From Alphaproteobacteria bacterium (GTDB taxonomy: Bacteria; Pseudomonadota; Alphaproteobacteria; Rhodobacterales; Rhodobacteraceae), in contig JAUIHM010000013.1 of the NCBI GenBank assembly GCA_030432315.1, forward strand, positions 1-48,735: DNA of 48,735 nucleotides, written 5' to 3'. A model generated the notes under the pieces. That model saw nothing but the letters and a program-made list of their open reading frames with translations. It made no database searches and had not been told where the DNA came from. Position numbers and translations under genes: made by a program. Shown in pieces: positions 28,364-37,549 of this stretch. The first letter of the stretch is position 1; each line of letters starts with the position of its first letter.

Positions 28364-28951
28364 TCATGCCTCGAGTTCGGCATCCCAGTAGAGGAAGTCC
28401 ATCCAGCTGTCATGCAGATGGTTCGGCGGGAATTTCCGCCCGGTATTCTGCAGCTGCTCCGGTGTGGGGCGTACCGGCTTGCGGCGCAGATGAAGCCCCG
28501 ACTGTTTCAGGGTCCGCGACCCCTTGTGCAGATTGCAGGGGCCGCAGGAGGCGACGACGTTCTCCCATGTGGTGCGGCCGCCGCGGCAGCGGGGCAGCAC
28601 ATGGTCGAAGGTCAGGTTGTCCTTCGCACCGCAATACTGGCAGCAGAATTCGTCGCGCAGAAACAGGTTGAACCGGGTGAAGGCGGTCGATTTCGCCGGC
28701 CTGACGAATTCCTTGAGCACCACCACCGACGGGATGCGCAACTCGACGGTCGGGGAATGCACGACCTCATCGTATTCCGCGAGAACCACTACCCGGTCGA
28801 GGAAGGCAGCCTTGACCGCGTCCTGCCAGGACCACAGTGACAGCGGGAGGTAGGAAAGGGGCCTGTAATCCGCATTGAGGACCAGTGCCGGATGGTCGCG
28901 CAATGCGCCGGGCTGCCGGATGAAACTTGGCGTATGTGTGCTTTGCAACAT
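28364..28951 (-). CDS. HNH endonuclease family protein
   Basis: A 195-residue HNH protein of the widely conserved chromosomal kind. Zinc pairs CQYCG and CGPCN flank the HNH core: DHVLPRCRGG, then WENVV and NLHKGSRT. The N-terminal half (LVLNADYRPLSYLPLSLWSW) is typical of this subgroup. Start ATG 28951 is preceded by GGAG on the coding strand. A much longer frame upstream to 29611 is antisense to the esterase region and not real. A good promoter lies 70 bases upstream. Biological role unknown; not evidently a mobile element. Confidence 0.9.
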   Translation of the reverse strand: MLQSTHTPSFIRQPGALRDHPALVLNADYRPLSYLPLSLWSWQDAVKAAFLDRVVVLAEYDEVVHSPTVELRIPSVVVLKEFVRPAKSTAFTRFNLFLRDEFCCQYCGAKDNLTFDHVLPRCRGGRTTWENVVASCGPCNLHKGSRTLKQSGLHLRRKPVRPTPEQLQNTGRKFPPNHLHDSWMDFLYWDAELEA

Positions 28952-29021
28952 GCCTTCTCCGTTCAACGGGGGCAGAGCGGAAGCATCGGTAGTCTGGAGA
29001 TGCCGCTCAATCCCCGTAGTG

Positions 29022-29049
29022 ACTATATCTCGTCCATGAAACCAATCAA
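29022..29049 (-). promoter_or_regulatory. Predicted sigma-70 promoter for the HNH gene
   Basis: On the minus strand, TTGATT (29044-29049) and TATAGT (29022-29027) are separated by 16 bases and point at the HNH start at 28951. This is one of the few places in this GC-rich window with both hexamers recognisable. Confidence 0.45.
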
Positions 29050-29136
29050 TACCCTGGATAAGGGCATGCGGCTGCGCGCCACCGCAACCTAGCGGGATCA
29101 TGGCACAGTTTTGTGACGGAGTATCCTCACATTTCG

Positions 29137-29808
29137 CTAATTTTTTCCTGCTGCAGCGCCAAACTGGCGGTGGATGAACTGCAGCGCGAGACCGAGCCCG
29201 TCCGGCGCGATGCCATGGGCCGTCCCCTTCGAGACATGGGTATAGGTTTCGACACCGGCAGCCACCAGCGCATCGGCGGCTTCGGCGAGATGGGCGATCG
29301 GCACCACCGGATCCTGGTCGCCGTGCACCAGCAGCACCGGCGGCCGGCTCAGGATGTCCACCGCGAGTTTTTCCGGTGCCAAAAGACGCCCCGAAAAGCC
29401 GACGATCCCGGCAAAGGCGGCGCTGCGGCGCAGGCCCACATGCAGTGCCATCATCGTGCCCTGGCTGAAGCCGACCAGAACCGTGCGGTCCGGGGCGGTG
29501 CCCTCCGCGGCGATCCGGTCGAGGAACCGGCCCAGAAGCTCTGACGACCGCTGCAGCGACACGCCGGCCGCCACCGGGTCCGAACCGTCCATGTGCGGGA
29601 TCGGAAACCACTGATGCCCCATCGGATTGCCGGCACAGCTTTCCGGCGCATTCGGCGCCATGAAGGCGGTGTTCGGCAGATGCTGCGCCAGCGGATCGGC
29701 CAGACCGATCAGATCCTCGCCATCGGCGCCGTAGCCGTGCAGAAAGATCACCAGGCTGTCGGCATTTCCCGATGCCGCAGGCCGTTCCGGTCCGGTCAGT
29801 TCGCTCAT
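29137..29808 (-). CDS. Phospholipase/carboxylesterase family alpha/beta hydrolase
   Basis: A 223-residue cytoplasmic serine hydrolase of the phospholipase/carboxylesterase family (YpfH-like). The oxyanion segment IFLHGYGADGED is near residue 25. The triad is visible: serine in VGFSQGTMM, aspartate in VHGDQDPVVP and histidine in GTAHGIAP. Start ATG 29808. The physiological ester is unknown. It lies between the HNH gene (same strand, 185-base gap) and a divergent aldo/keto reductase. Confidence 0.9.
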   Translation of the reverse strand: MSELTGPERPAASGNADSLVIFLHGYGADGEDLIGLADPLAQHLPNTAFMAPNAPESCAGNPMGHQWFPIPHMDGSDPVAAGVSLQRSSELLGRFLDRIAAEGTAPDRTVLVGFSQGTMMALHVGLRRSAAFAGIVGFSGRLLAPEKLAVDILSRPPVLLVHGDQDPVVPIAHLAEAADALVAAGVETYTHVSKGTAHGIAPDGLGLALQFIHRQFGAAAGKN

Positions 29809-29988
29809 TTAATTTTCCCCGTCCTGCTGTTCATGGCACATTGCATGAGGCCGTTAGACCACCCGAACCCCCGAAGGTCACCCGGTTTTTCGGGCGCGGC
29901 GCCGGTTTTGCCGCCGGTTCGGGACATTCGGGTTGAACCGCGCCTGTCCTGGCCCTAGGTCTGCTGACAGCACAGGGGAGAGGCGACG

Positions 29989-30969
29989 ATGCATTACCGA
30001 CGACTTGGAAAAACCGGATACCAGGTGTCCGAAATCGGCATGGGCTGCTGGCAGTTCGGCGGCAATTTCGGCACGATCGACGACAGCGTCTCGCAGGCGA
30101 CCATGGACGCGGCCCATGCCGCCGGCGTCACCTTCTGGGACACCGCCGATGTTTACGGCGCCGGCCGCAGCGAGCGGCAGATCGGCATCTGGCGGCAGCG
30201 CACCGGCGGCGACCCGGTGATCGCCACCAAGGTCGGACGCTCGGGCGACCTCTTTCCCGGCAACTATGACGAAAGCGCAATTCGCCGGCATCTCGAAGAA
30301 AGCTGCGAGCGGCTCGGCCTCTCCTCCCTGCCGCTGATCCAGCTGCACTGCGTGCCGCCCGCGGTGCTCGAAGACGGCTCGGTTTTTGCCATCATGGACA
30401 AAATGCAGTCCGAAGGCCTGTGCCAAAACTGGGGGGCCAGCGTCGAGACCATCGCCGAGGCGCAGACCTGCCTGAAGCAGCCGGGCCTCGCGACCCTGCA
30501 GATCATCTTCAACCTCTATCGCCAGAACGCCGCCTGGGATCTGTTCGATGCCGCCGAGAGCGCGGATGTCGGCATCATCGTCCGCCTGCCGCTGGCCAGC
30601 GGTCTGCTGACCGGAAAATTCGCCGCCGATCAGACCTTTGCCGAAGACGATCACCGCAACTACAATGCCAACGGCGAGAAGTTCTCGGTCGGGGAAACCT
30701 TCTCCGGCATCGAACTGGCCAAGGGAGTCGAGGCGCTGGAGCACCTGCGGCCGCTGGTTCCCGAGGGCATGAGCCTCGCCGATTTCTCCCTGCGCTGGAT
30801 TCTCGACCACCCTGCGGTTTCCAGCCTGATCGCCGGATGCTCCCGCCCCGAGCAGGTGGAGCGCAATGCACGGGTGTCCGATCTGCCGCACCTCACCGAC
30901 CTCACCCACGAGGCGCTGGAGAAGGTCTACCGCGACGAGATCGAACAGCTGGTGCGCTGCCCGATCTGA
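29989..30969 (+). CDS. Aldo/keto reductase
   Basis: A 326-residue NADPH-dependent oxidoreductase with the TIM-barrel AKR fold. The catalytic tetrad is seen as D and Y in DTADVYGAGRSE, K in IATKVGRSGD and H in IQLHCVPP. The C-terminal SSLIAGCSRPEQVERNAR is the cofactor-binding region. Start ATG 29989 has GGGGAGAGG upstream. It is convergent with the LuxR-type gene, with a 43-base GC-rich gap. Substrate unknown. Confidence 0.92.
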   Translation: MHYRRLGKTGYQVSEIGMGCWQFGGNFGTIDDSVSQATMDAAHAAGVTFWDTADVYGAGRSERQIGIWRQRTGGDPVIATKVGRSGDLFPGNYDESAIRRHLEESCERLGLSSLPLIQLHCVPPAVLEDGSVFAIMDKMQSEGLCQNWGASVETIAEAQTCLKQPGLATLQIIFNLYRQNAAWDLFDAAESADVGIIVRLPLASGLLTGKFAADQTFAEDDHRNYNANGEKFSVGETFSGIELAKGVEALEHLRPLVPEGMSLADFSLRWILDHPAVSSLIAGCSRPEQVERNARVSDLPHLTDLTHEALEKVYRDEIEQLVRCPI

Positions 30970-31012
30970 CCGGCGGCGCCGTGCGCCGACCGCCGCCCCG
31001 CGCGCGCTCAGG

Positions 31013-31534
31013 TCACGACGTGCGGGGCGCTTCGGCGACGCCGGTCGGCACCGGGATGCCCTCAACCAGGTCGTCGAGAAACAGGCTCAGCAGTTCGGCA
31101 CGGCCGGACACACCGGCCTTGCGGTAAACGGCGGAGGTCTGGGCCTTGACCGTACCCTCGCGGGTGTTGCGCATCGCCGCAATCTCGCCGTTGCCGACCC
31201 CCTTGATTGAGAGGATCGCGACCTCCCGTTCCGAGGGGGTCAGGCCCCAGCGGTCGAAGTTCTGCTCCATGATCGCGTGAAACGCTCCGGTCGCGGCATC
31301 GAGCTGCCGTTCGACGCTGTCGTTGCGCCGGATAAGCCGGGCCATGCCGTAAAGCGTGATCGCGGCGCCGGTCCAGAGTGCCAGGACCGCCAGCGCCTCG
31401 ATGCCGAAATGAATCCGGCCCTCGCTTTCCATGACGACCTCGCCGAGAAACGCCGTCCCGCAGCCGATCTGCAACGCGGCAGATGCGAGAAACACGGGAC
31501 GGTGGCCGACGCCTGGAGCGCGGGGTAGGATCAT
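31013..31534 (-). CDS. Membrane-anchored LuxR-type transcriptional regulator
   Basis: A 173-residue protein with two hydrophobic helices at about residues 14-34 and 45-66, then a short linker and a LuxR/GerE helix-turn-helix at about 98-155 (LTPSEREVAILSIKGVGNGE, REGTVKAQTSAVYRKAGVSG). No receiver or autoinducer domain is present, so it is probably a membrane-tethered regulator sensing through its helices. It is the third gene of an operon after PepSY and cytochrome b561 genes, 25 bases behind the latter. A perfect inverted repeat in that operon's leader is a candidate target. Regulation of the same operon is an inference. Confidence 0.87.
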   Translation of the reverse strand: MILPRAPGVGHRPVFLASAALQIGCGTAFLGEVVMESEGRIHFGIEALAVLALWTGAAITLYGMARLIRRNDSVERQLDAATGAFHAIMEQNFDRWGLTPSEREVAILSIKGVGNGEIAAMRNTREGTVKAQTSAVYRKAGVSGRAELLSLFLDDLVEGIPVPTGVAEAPRTS

Positions 31535-31559
31535 TTGGCCGGACCTCCGGGAGGCTGAA

Positions 31560-32117
31560 TTACTCCTTCTGCCTCTTTAGGCCGGTGACCATGGCGCGGA
31601 CAAGGTTCTCCCGGTGCCGCAAACTGGCCCAGACCACGCCGCCGACATGCAGGCCGACGAGAACCAGCGCAAGATTGACCAGGCCTTCGTGCAAGCCGTG
31701 TACCCAGTCCTTGCCCCAAAAGGCATCGAGACCCATCATCCAGCCGCTGAGGCCGATCCCGGCCAGGGTCAACATCAGCGCGACCACCATCGCCCCGCCC
31801 GCCGGGTTGTGGCCGAGGTGCCGCTCCTCACGACCGGCACGCATCGCCCGCAGGTATCCAAGGAGCGACTTCGGACGCGGCACGAAATCGGTGAACCGCG
31901 CATTGGGCGTGCCGACAAATCCCCAGACAATCCGGATCGCGAGAATGCCCATCAGCGTATAGCCGAGGGTTTTGTGTAGAAGGCGCGGCTCTTCGAACAG
32001 CAGCGCTAGGGTGAACAGCACCACCGTGGACCAGTGAAACACCCGAACCACAATGTCCCAGACCCGGATCATGTGGGCGGGCGCACCGGGAGCCACGGCG
32101 GCTCCCGCTGCGGCCAC
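31560..32117 (-). CDS. Cytochrome b561-family membrane protein
   Basis: A 185-residue di-heme-type cytochrome b (Ni-hydrogenase b subunit-like / b561). Helices carry the ligand-type histidines in VRVFHWSTVV, LLHKTLGYTL, WVHGLHEGL and VLVGLHVGGVVW. It would shuttle electrons across the inner membrane between quinone and a periplasmic partner. The start is GTG 32117, with AGGAG seven to eight bases upstream on the coding strand; ATG 32072 is an alternative. The upstream PepSY gene ends two bases away. This PepSY plus cytochrome b pairing is common in Proteobacteria. Confidence 0.9.
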   Translation of the reverse strand: MAAAGAAVAPGAPAHMIRVWDIVVRVFHWSTVVLFTLALLFEEPRLLHKTLGYTLMGILAIRIVWGFVGTPNARFTDFVPRPKSLLGYLRAMRAGREERHLGHNPAGGAMVVALMLTLAGIGLSGWMMGLDAFWGKDWVHGLHEGLVNLALVLVGLHVGGVVWASLRHRENLVRAMVTGLKRQKE

Positions 32118-32119
32118 GG

Positions 32120-32383
32120 TCAGCTCTCCTGGCGACCGATTTCAGCGCCGGTAGTCGGGCTGAAATAGATCTCGACGCGTTTGCCGTCCTGGCGGCCGTA
32201 AATCTCGAAACACTTGCCACCATTGGTCTTGGCATTGGCGACCTCGCCGCCTGCCTCCTGAAAGGTCTGGACAACGTCATCGAGTGTCACCTTGACCGCC
32301 ATGCCGGAACAGTCGGGTTCCGCCAGCGCAGGCAGGGTGAATGCCGCGAATGCGGCAGCGGTGACCACGGGAATGAATTTCAT
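32120..32383 (-). CDS. Periplasmic PepSY-domain protein
   Basis: An 87-residue exported protein. The signal peptide spans residues 1-21 (ending LPALA, then EPDC) and the remainder is a single PepSY-type domain (LDDVVQTFQEAGGEVANAKT through VEIYFSPTTGAEIG). Cysteines C25 and C58 may form a disulfide. Start ATG 32383 follows a GAGGAAAG ribosome site; the frame extends upstream to 32488 but that part is the untranslated leader containing an inverted repeat. It is first gene of the PepSY-cytochrome b561-LuxR operon. PepSY domains are small protein-binding or inhibitory modules; the partner is probably the cytochrome. Confidence 0.88.
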   Translation of the reverse strand: MKFIPVVTAAAFAAFTLPALAEPDCSGMAVKVTLDDVVQTFQEAGGEVANAKTNGGKCFEIYGRQDGKRVEIYFSPTTGAEIGRQES

Positions 32384-32395
32384 CTTTGCTTTCCT

Positions 32396-32434
32396 CAGCT
32401 TGACCGGCGCACCCAGTGTGGGCCGGTCAAGCTG
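32396..32434 (-). promoter_or_regulatory. Perfect 13-bp inverted repeat in the PepSY operon leader
   Basis: CAGCTTGACCGGC (32396-32408) and GCCGGTCAAGCTG (32422-32434) are exact reverse complements with a 13-base spacer. In the mRNA the hairpin abuts the ribosome site GAGGAAAG of the PepSY gene. It could be a DNA operator for the LuxR-type regulator of the same operon, or an RNA hairpin tuning translation or stability. Confidence 0.55.
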
Positions 32435-32546
32435 ACCTGGCGCTTCGCCCCGGGGCCGACCATTGGCTTTAGGCTTAGATTCCAGCACCTAAACCGCAGT
32501 TTACGACGCGGCGCGGCCAATTTCGCAAAGCCGGCGCGGCCGGGCC

Positions 32547-32574
32547 AAAAAAAAGCGCGGGCAAACGCCCGCGC
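32547..32574 (-). terminator. Rho-independent terminator of pntAB
   Basis: On the minus strand a perfect 8-bp GC stem (GCGCGGGC / GCCCGCGC, 32555-32574) with a 4-base loop is followed by eight T residues (32547-32554). It begins 27 bases after the pntB stop. This is the clearest intrinsic terminator in the window. Confidence 0.9.
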
Positions 32575-32600
32575 ATTTCAATCCGTCTGATTTATGCGGC

Positions 32601-34034
32601 TCAGCTGATCCGGCTCAGCAGCGCATTGACGCTTTCCTTGGCATCGCCGTAGTACATCCGCGTATTTTCCTTGAAGAACAGCGGGTTTTCGATCCCGGAA
32701 TAGCCGGTACCCTGGCCGCGCTTGAGCACGAAGGTCTGTTTGGCTTTCCACACTTCCAGCACCGGCATGCCGGCAATCGGTGAATTCGGGTCGTCCTGGG
32801 CGGCAGGATTGACGATGTCGTTGGAGCCGATGATGATCGAGACGTCCGTGGAGGGGAAATCTTCGTTGATCTCATCCATTTCCAGCACGATGTCATAGGG
32901 CACCTTGGCTTCGGCCAGCAGCACGTTCATGTGCCCAGGCAGACGGCCCGCGACCGGATGGATGCCGAACCGCACTTCCTTGCCCTTGTCGCGCAGGCGT
33001 TTGGTCAGTTCCGACACCGCCTGCTGCGCCTGGGCGACCGCCATGCCGTAGCCCGGAACGATGATGATGCTGTCGGCCTCGTCGAGCGCCGAAGCCACGC
33101 CGTCGGCATCGATGGCGATCATCTCGCCTTCGATTTCCTGGGCAGGGCCCGTCGTGCCGCCGAAACCGCCAAGGATCACGCTGACGAACGAGCGGTTCAT
33201 CGCCTTGCACATGATGTAGCTGAGGATCGCACCGGAGGAACCGACCAGCGCACCGACCACGATCAGCAGGTCATTGCCGAGCGAGAAACCAATCGCCGCC
33301 GCGGCCCAGCCCGAGTAGCTGTTGAGCATCGACACAACCACCGGCATGTCCGCGCCGCCAATGCCCATGATCAGGTGATAGCCGATAAAGAGCGCGGCCA
33401 GCGTCATCAGGAACAGCGGGAAGAATCCACCGGAGTTGAAATACCAGATCAGGCAGATGGCAGAGAGCGCCGCCGCGCCGGCATTGAGCAGATGCCCGCC
33501 CGGCAGCTTTTTCGCCGCCGAACTGACCTTGCCCGCCAGCTTGCCATAGGCGATCACCGAACCGGTGAAGGTCACCGCCCCGATAAAGACGCCGAGGAAC
33601 AGTTCAACCCGCAGGATGTTGACCTCGACCAGGGTCTTGTGCGCCAGCAGACCGGCAAAGCCGTCGAGCGTCGCCCGGGCGGCATCGTCCATCGCCAGCA
33701 CCCGCATCAGTTCGAAATGGGCGTTGTAGCCGACGAACACCGCCGCCAGACCGACGAGGCTGTGCATCGCCGCCACAAGCTGCGGCATTTCGGTCATCTG
33801 CACCCGCTTGGCGACGACGAAGCCGATGGTACCGCCCGCGGCCAGCAGCAGCAGCGACAGCAGCCACAGGCCGGAGCCTGGTCCGATCAGGGTCGCCGCC
33901 ACCGCCAGCGCCATGCCGACAATGCCGTACCAGACCGCGCGTTTTGCGCTCTCCTGGCCCGAAAGCCCGCCGAGCGAGAGGATGAAGAGAACGGCCGCGA
34001 CCACATAGGCCGCCGTGGTGAATCCGAATTCCAT
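32601..34034 (-). CDS. pntB: NAD(P) transhydrogenase subunit beta
   Basis: Beta subunit of the proton-pumping transhydrogenase that reduces NADP+ with NADH. The 477-residue protein has an N-terminal multi-helix membrane domain (dII) to about residue 280. The NADP-binding domain dIII follows, with [35 protein letters not shown] and [10 protein letters not shown]. Length matches E. coli PntB. Start ATG 34034 is 15 bases after the pntA stop, forming a two-gene operon ended by a strong terminator. It would supply NADPH, including for PhbB encoded upstream. Confidence 0.96.
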   Translation of the reverse strand: MEFGFTTAAYVVAAVLFILSLGGLSGQESAKRAVWYGIVGMALAVAATLIGPGSGLWLLSLLLLAAGGTIGFVVAKRVQMTEMPQLVAAMHSLVGLAAVFVGYNAHFELMRVLAMDDAARATLDGFAGLLAHKTLVEVNILRVELFLGVFIGAVTFTGSVIAYGKLAGKVSSAAKKLPGGHLLNAGAAALSAICLIWYFNSGGFFPLFLMTLAALFIGYHLIMGIGGADMPVVVSMLNSYSGWAAAAIGFSLGNDLLIVVGALVGSSGAILSYIMCKAMNRSFVSVILGGFGGTTGPAQEIEGEMIAIDADGVASALDEADSIIIVPGYGMAVAQAQQAVSELTKRLRDKGKEVRFGIHPVAGRLPGHMNVLLAEAKVPYDIVLEMDEINEDFPSTDVSIIIGSNDIVNPAAQDDPNSPIAGMPVLEVWKAKQTFVLKRGQGTGYSGIENPLFFKENTRMYYGDAKESVNALLSRIS

Positions 34035-34049
34035 GTCTCTGCCCCCTGC

Positions 34050-35624
34050 TTACGACTTCTGGAACATGGCGAGCATGCGCCGTGTCACGAGGAAACCGCC
34101 GAAAATGTTGATCCCGGCCATGAACACCGACAGGCCCGCCAGCAGGATCACCAGGAACGAGCCTGAGCCGATCTGCATCAGCGCGCCGAGAATGATGATC
34201 GACGAAATCGCGTTGGTCACCGCCATCAGCGGCGTGTGCAGGCTGTGCGCCACCCCCCAGATCACCTGGAAGCCGACAAACACCGCCAGAACGAAGACGA
34301 TGAAATGCTGCATGAAACTCGCCGGGGCGACGAGGCCGACCCCGAGCAGAATCGCCGCACCGACTGCGAGCAGCGTCACCTGCTGTCTGGTCTGTTTCTG
34401 AAACGCCGCGACCTCCTGGGATCTGCGTTCAGCCGGCGTCAGTTCCTTCGGTTTTTCCTTCGGCTTCTGCGCCGCGATTGCCGCGACTTTCGGCGGTGGC
34501 GGCGGGAAGGTAATCGCCGCCTCATGGGTGACGGTCGCGCCGCGGATCACGTCGTCTTCCATGTTGACGAATGGCACGCCGTCTTTCTCCGGCGTCAGGT
34601 CATCCATCATGTGCCGGATGTTGTTGCCGTAGAGCGTCGAGGCCTGGGCGGCCATCCGGCTCGGGAAATCGGTATAGCCGACGATTGTCACACCGTTTTC
34701 GCTGACGACCTTCTGGTCCATCACCGTCAGGTCACAGTTGCCGCCCTTTTCCGCCGCGAGATCGACAACCACCGACCCCGGTTTCATGGCGAGAACCATG
34801 TCTTCAAGCCAGAGTTTCGGCGCATCCCGGCCCGGGATCAGTGCCGTGGTGATGACGATGTCCATCTCCGGAGCAAGCTCGCGGAATTTCTCCAGCTGCT
34901 TTTCGCGGAATTCCGGACTGGAAGGCGCTGCATAGCCGCCGGTCGCGGCGCCGTCCTGCTGGGCCTCCTCAAAATCGAGATAGACAAACTCGGCGCCCAT
35001 GCTCTCGATCTGCTCGGCCACTTCGGGCCGCACGTCGAAGGCATAGGTGATCGCGCCAAGCGAAGTTGCCGTGCCGATCGCGGCAAGCCCCGCCACACCT
35101 GCACCGACGATAAGCACCTTGGCCGGGGGAACCTTGCCCGCCGCCGTCACCTGGCCGGTGAAGAACCGGCCGAAATTGTTGCCCGCCTCGATCACCGCGC
35201 GGTAACCGGCGATATTGGCCATCGACGAGAGCGCGTCCATCTTCTGCGCCCGGGAGATGCGCGGCACCATGTCCATGGCGATGGTGGTCACGCCACGCAC
35301 ACTCAGGCTTTCCAGCAGGTCGGGGTTCTGCGCCGGGGCGATGAAGCTGATCAGCGTCTGACCTTCGCGGGTCTGATCCACTTCGGAGGGTTCCGGGGCA
35401 CGCACCTTGACCACCACATCGGCCTTCGCCCACAGCTCGGCAGCAGTGGGAACCACCTCGACACCGGCCTCCCGGTAGGCGTCATCGGAAAACCGCGCCC
35501 CGGCCCCGGCCCCGGATTCGACGACGCACTGATAGCCGAGTTTTGCCAGCAGCTGGGCCGACTGCGGCGTGAGCGCCACGCGGGCCTCGCCTTCATGTAT
35601 TTCCTTTGGCGCTCCAATGATCAT
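34050..35624 (-). CDS. pntA: NAD(P) transhydrogenase subunit alpha
   Basis: Alpha subunit with the NAD-binding domain dI (start [20 protein letters not shown], the [13 protein letters not shown] loop, and the Rossmann segment [17 protein letters not shown]). A linker rich in Pro/Lys near residue 390 follows, then about four C-terminal membrane helices. At 524 residues it is the single-chain E. coli-type alpha subunit, not the split PntAA/PntAB form common in many alphaproteobacteria such as Rhodospirillum rubrum. It lies 149 bases from lpd on the same strand, with a hairpin in that gap. Confidence 0.95.
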   Translation of the reverse strand: MIIGAPKEIHEGEARVALTPQSAQLLAKLGYQCVVESGAGAGARFSDDAYREAGVEVVPTAAELWAKADVVVKVRAPEPSEVDQTREGQTLISFIAPAQNPDLLESLSVRGVTTIAMDMVPRISRAQKMDALSSMANIAGYRAVIEAGNNFGRFFTGQVTAAGKVPPAKVLIVGAGVAGLAAIGTATSLGAITYAFDVRPEVAEQIESMGAEFVYLDFEEAQQDGAATGGYAAPSSPEFREKQLEKFRELAPEMDIVITTALIPGRDAPKLWLEDMVLAMKPGSVVVDLAAEKGGNCDLTVMDQKVVSENGVTIVGYTDFPSRMAAQASTLYGNNIRHMMDDLTPEKDGVPFVNMEDDVIRGATVTHEAAITFPPPPPKVAAIAAQKPKEKPKELTPAERRSQEVAAFQKQTRQQVTLLAVGAAILLGVGLVAPASFMQHFIVFVLAVFVGFQVIWGVAHSLHTPLMAVTNAISSIIILGALMQIGSGSFLVILLAGLSVFMAGINIFGGFLVTRRMLAMFQKS

Positions 35625-35695
35625 CCTGATCCCCTTCTTTTCGCTGCCGTTTCATTGCCGAATTGCAGCGAAATGAACAGCCGATTCGTTCTTCA

Positions 35696-35731
35696 GGCCC
35701 CGAATGCGCGTGTCACTGCGCTTTCGGGGCC
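35696..35731 (-). terminator. Long hairpin between lpd and pntA
   Basis: GGCCCCGAA (35696-35704) pairs with TTCGGGGCC (35723-35731). An inner GCGC/GCGC pairing is separated from the outer stem by a single T:T mismatch, and the loop has eight bases. No T-run follows in the minus direction. It probably ends or protects the 3' end of the phbA-lpd operon transcript. Confidence 0.45.
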
Positions 35732-35773
35732 GGATTGTTGCTAAAAGCGGCGTATCGCCGGCAGATTTTTCCG

Positions 35774-37537
35774 TCACTTCTTCTTTTTCGGCGGCATGAG
35801 GTCGGTGATCGTGCCCTCGAACATTTCCGAAGCGAAATTGACGGTTTCCGACAGCGTCGGATGCGGGTGGATGGTGTGACCGAGGTCCACCGCATCCGCG
35901 CCCATCTCGATTGCCAGTGCCACTTCGGCGATCAGTTCGCCGGCATTGGTGCCGACCATCGACGCGCCGATCACCCGGTCGTCTTCCGGATCGAACAGCA
36001 GCTTGGTCATGCCGTCGGTGCGCCCGTTGGACAGTGCCCGGCCCGATGCGGCCCAGGGGAACACGCCCTTTTCGTACTTGATCCCCTTGGCCTTGGCTTC
36101 GGTTTCCGTCAGTCCGACCCAGGACACTTCCGGATCGGTATAGGCGACCGACGGAATCACCCGCGCATCGAACACCCGTTTGTGCCCGGCGCAGACCTCG
36201 GCGGCCACCTTGCCCTCATGCACCGCCTTGTGGGCGAGCATCGGCTGGCCGACCACGTCGCCGATGGCGAAGATATGCGATACGCCCGTGCGCTGCTGAC
36301 CGTCTACGGCGATGAAGCCGCGCTCGTCCACCGCAACCCCGGCGGCCTCCGCATCGATCAGCTTGCCGTTCGGACGCCGGCCGACCGCGACCAGCACCCG
36401 GTCGAAAATGTCGGTGCTGGAATTGCCGTCCGCATCCTCGAACGTCACCTTCAGCCCCTTCTTCAGGGCCTCCACCGCCGTTACCTTGGTCTTGAGCAGA
36501 ATGTTTTCGTAGCGTTTGCCGATCCGGGTATGCAGAACCTTGACGATGTCCTTGTCGGCACCTGGAATGATCTGGTCCATCAGTTCGACAACGGTGATTT
36601 TCGAACCCAGCGCGTCATAGACACAGGCCATTTCAAGACCGATGATCCCTCCGCCGAGCACCAGCATCCGTTTCGGAATGTCGGCCAGTTCCAGCGCCCC
36701 GGTGCTGTCCATCACCCGGTCGTCGTCCTTGGGCAGGAACGGCAGCTTCACCGGCTCGGAGCCTGCGGCGATGATGCACTGGTCAAAGCTGACGGTCTTC
36801 CTGCCGTCCGGCCCGTCGACCTCGATCATGTTGGGTCCGGTGAATTTGCCGTAGCCCTGGACCCGCGTCACCTTTCGCGCCTTGGCCAGGCCGGACAGAC
36901 CGCCGGTCAGCTGCTGGATCACGCTGTCCTTCCAGCTGCGCAGCTTGTCGAGATCAACCTTCGGCGCGGTGAAGGTGATGCCATGCTCACCCATTTCCTC
37001 GGCCTCGGTGATCACCTTGGCCGCATGCAAGAGAGCCTTCGACGGAATACAGCCGACGTTGAGGCAGACCCCGCCGAGATACGGGTCCTTCTCGATCAGC
37101 ACCACCGACAGACCGAGGTCCGCCGCGCGGAACGCTGCCGAATACCCGCCGGGGCCGGAGCCGAGCACCACCAGTTCGCCGTGAACGTCGCCCTTGCCCT
37201 TGGCCGTTCCGGTCGCGGCAACCGCCGATACCGGTTTTGCGGCCTCGGCTTTCGGCGCTTCGGATTTGGCGGGTTCGGACTTCGCAGGCTCTGATTTCTC
37301 TTTCGCGCCCGCGCCCTCGAACACCATGATGACCGTGCCTTCGGAGACTTTGTCGCCCTCGGCAACCCTGATCTCCTTCACCACGCCCGCAGACGGGCTT
37401 GGCACTTCCATCGTCGCCTTGTCGCTCTCAAGCTCCAGCAGCGGATCTTCCGCCTCGACCTTGTCGCCGACCGACACAAGGATCGACACCACCGGTACGT
37501 CCTTGAAGTCGCCTATGTCAGGTACTTTTATGTCCAT
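35774..37537 (-). CDS. lpd: Dihydrolipoamide dehydrogenase (PDH E3) with N-terminal lipoyl domain
   Basis: E3 of the pyruvate dehydrogenase complex; reoxidises lipoamide with FAD and NAD+. The 587-residue protein has an N-terminal lipoyl domain (residues 1-75, lipoyl lysine in ESDKATMEV), an Ala/Lys/Pro linker to about 115, then the flavoprotein. FAD motif [11 protein letters not shown], redox disulfide [16 protein letters not shown] motif [12 protein letters not shown] and C-terminal [14 protein letters not shown] base ([10 protein letters not shown]) are all seen. A lipoyl-bearing E3 is typical of beta- and some gammaproteobacterial complexes. Start ATG 37537 is 12 bases after aceF. Last gene of the operon. 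Confidence 0.95.
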   Translation of the reverse strand: MDIKVPDIGDFKDVPVVSILVSVGDKVEAEDPLLELESDKATMEVPSPSAGVVKEIRVAEGDKVSEGTVIMVFEGAGAKEKSEPAKSEPAKSEAPKAEAAKPVSAVAATGTAKGKGDVHGELVVLGSGPGGYSAAFRAADLGLSVVLIEKDPYLGGVCLNVGCIPSKALLHAAKVITEAEEMGEHGITFTAPKVDLDKLRSWKDSVIQQLTGGLSGLAKARKVTRVQGYGKFTGPNMIEVDGPDGRKTVSFDQCIIAAGSEPVKLPFLPKDDDRVMDSTGALELADIPKRMLVLGGGIIGLEMACVYDALGSKITVVELMDQIIPGADKDIVKVLHTRIGKRYENILLKTKVTAVEALKKGLKVTFEDADGNSSTDIFDRVLVAVGRRPNGKLIDAEAAGVAVDERGFIAVDGQQRTGVSHIFAIGDVVGQPMLAHKAVHEGKVAAEVCAGHKRVFDARVIPSVAYTDPEVSWVGLTETEAKAKGIKYEKGVFPWAASGRALSNGRTDGMTKLLFDPEDDRVIGASMVGTNAGELIAEVALAIEMGADAVDLGHTIHPHPTLSETVNFASEMFEGTITDLMPPKKKK

Positions 37538-37549
37538 GGTCCCGACCCC

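Noticed and set aside
28364..29611. Extended 415-residue version of the HNH protein
   Set aside because: The first ~220 residues lie antisense or out of frame to the esterase region and do not look like HNH-family N-termini; ATG 28951 has a good ribosome site and promoter.
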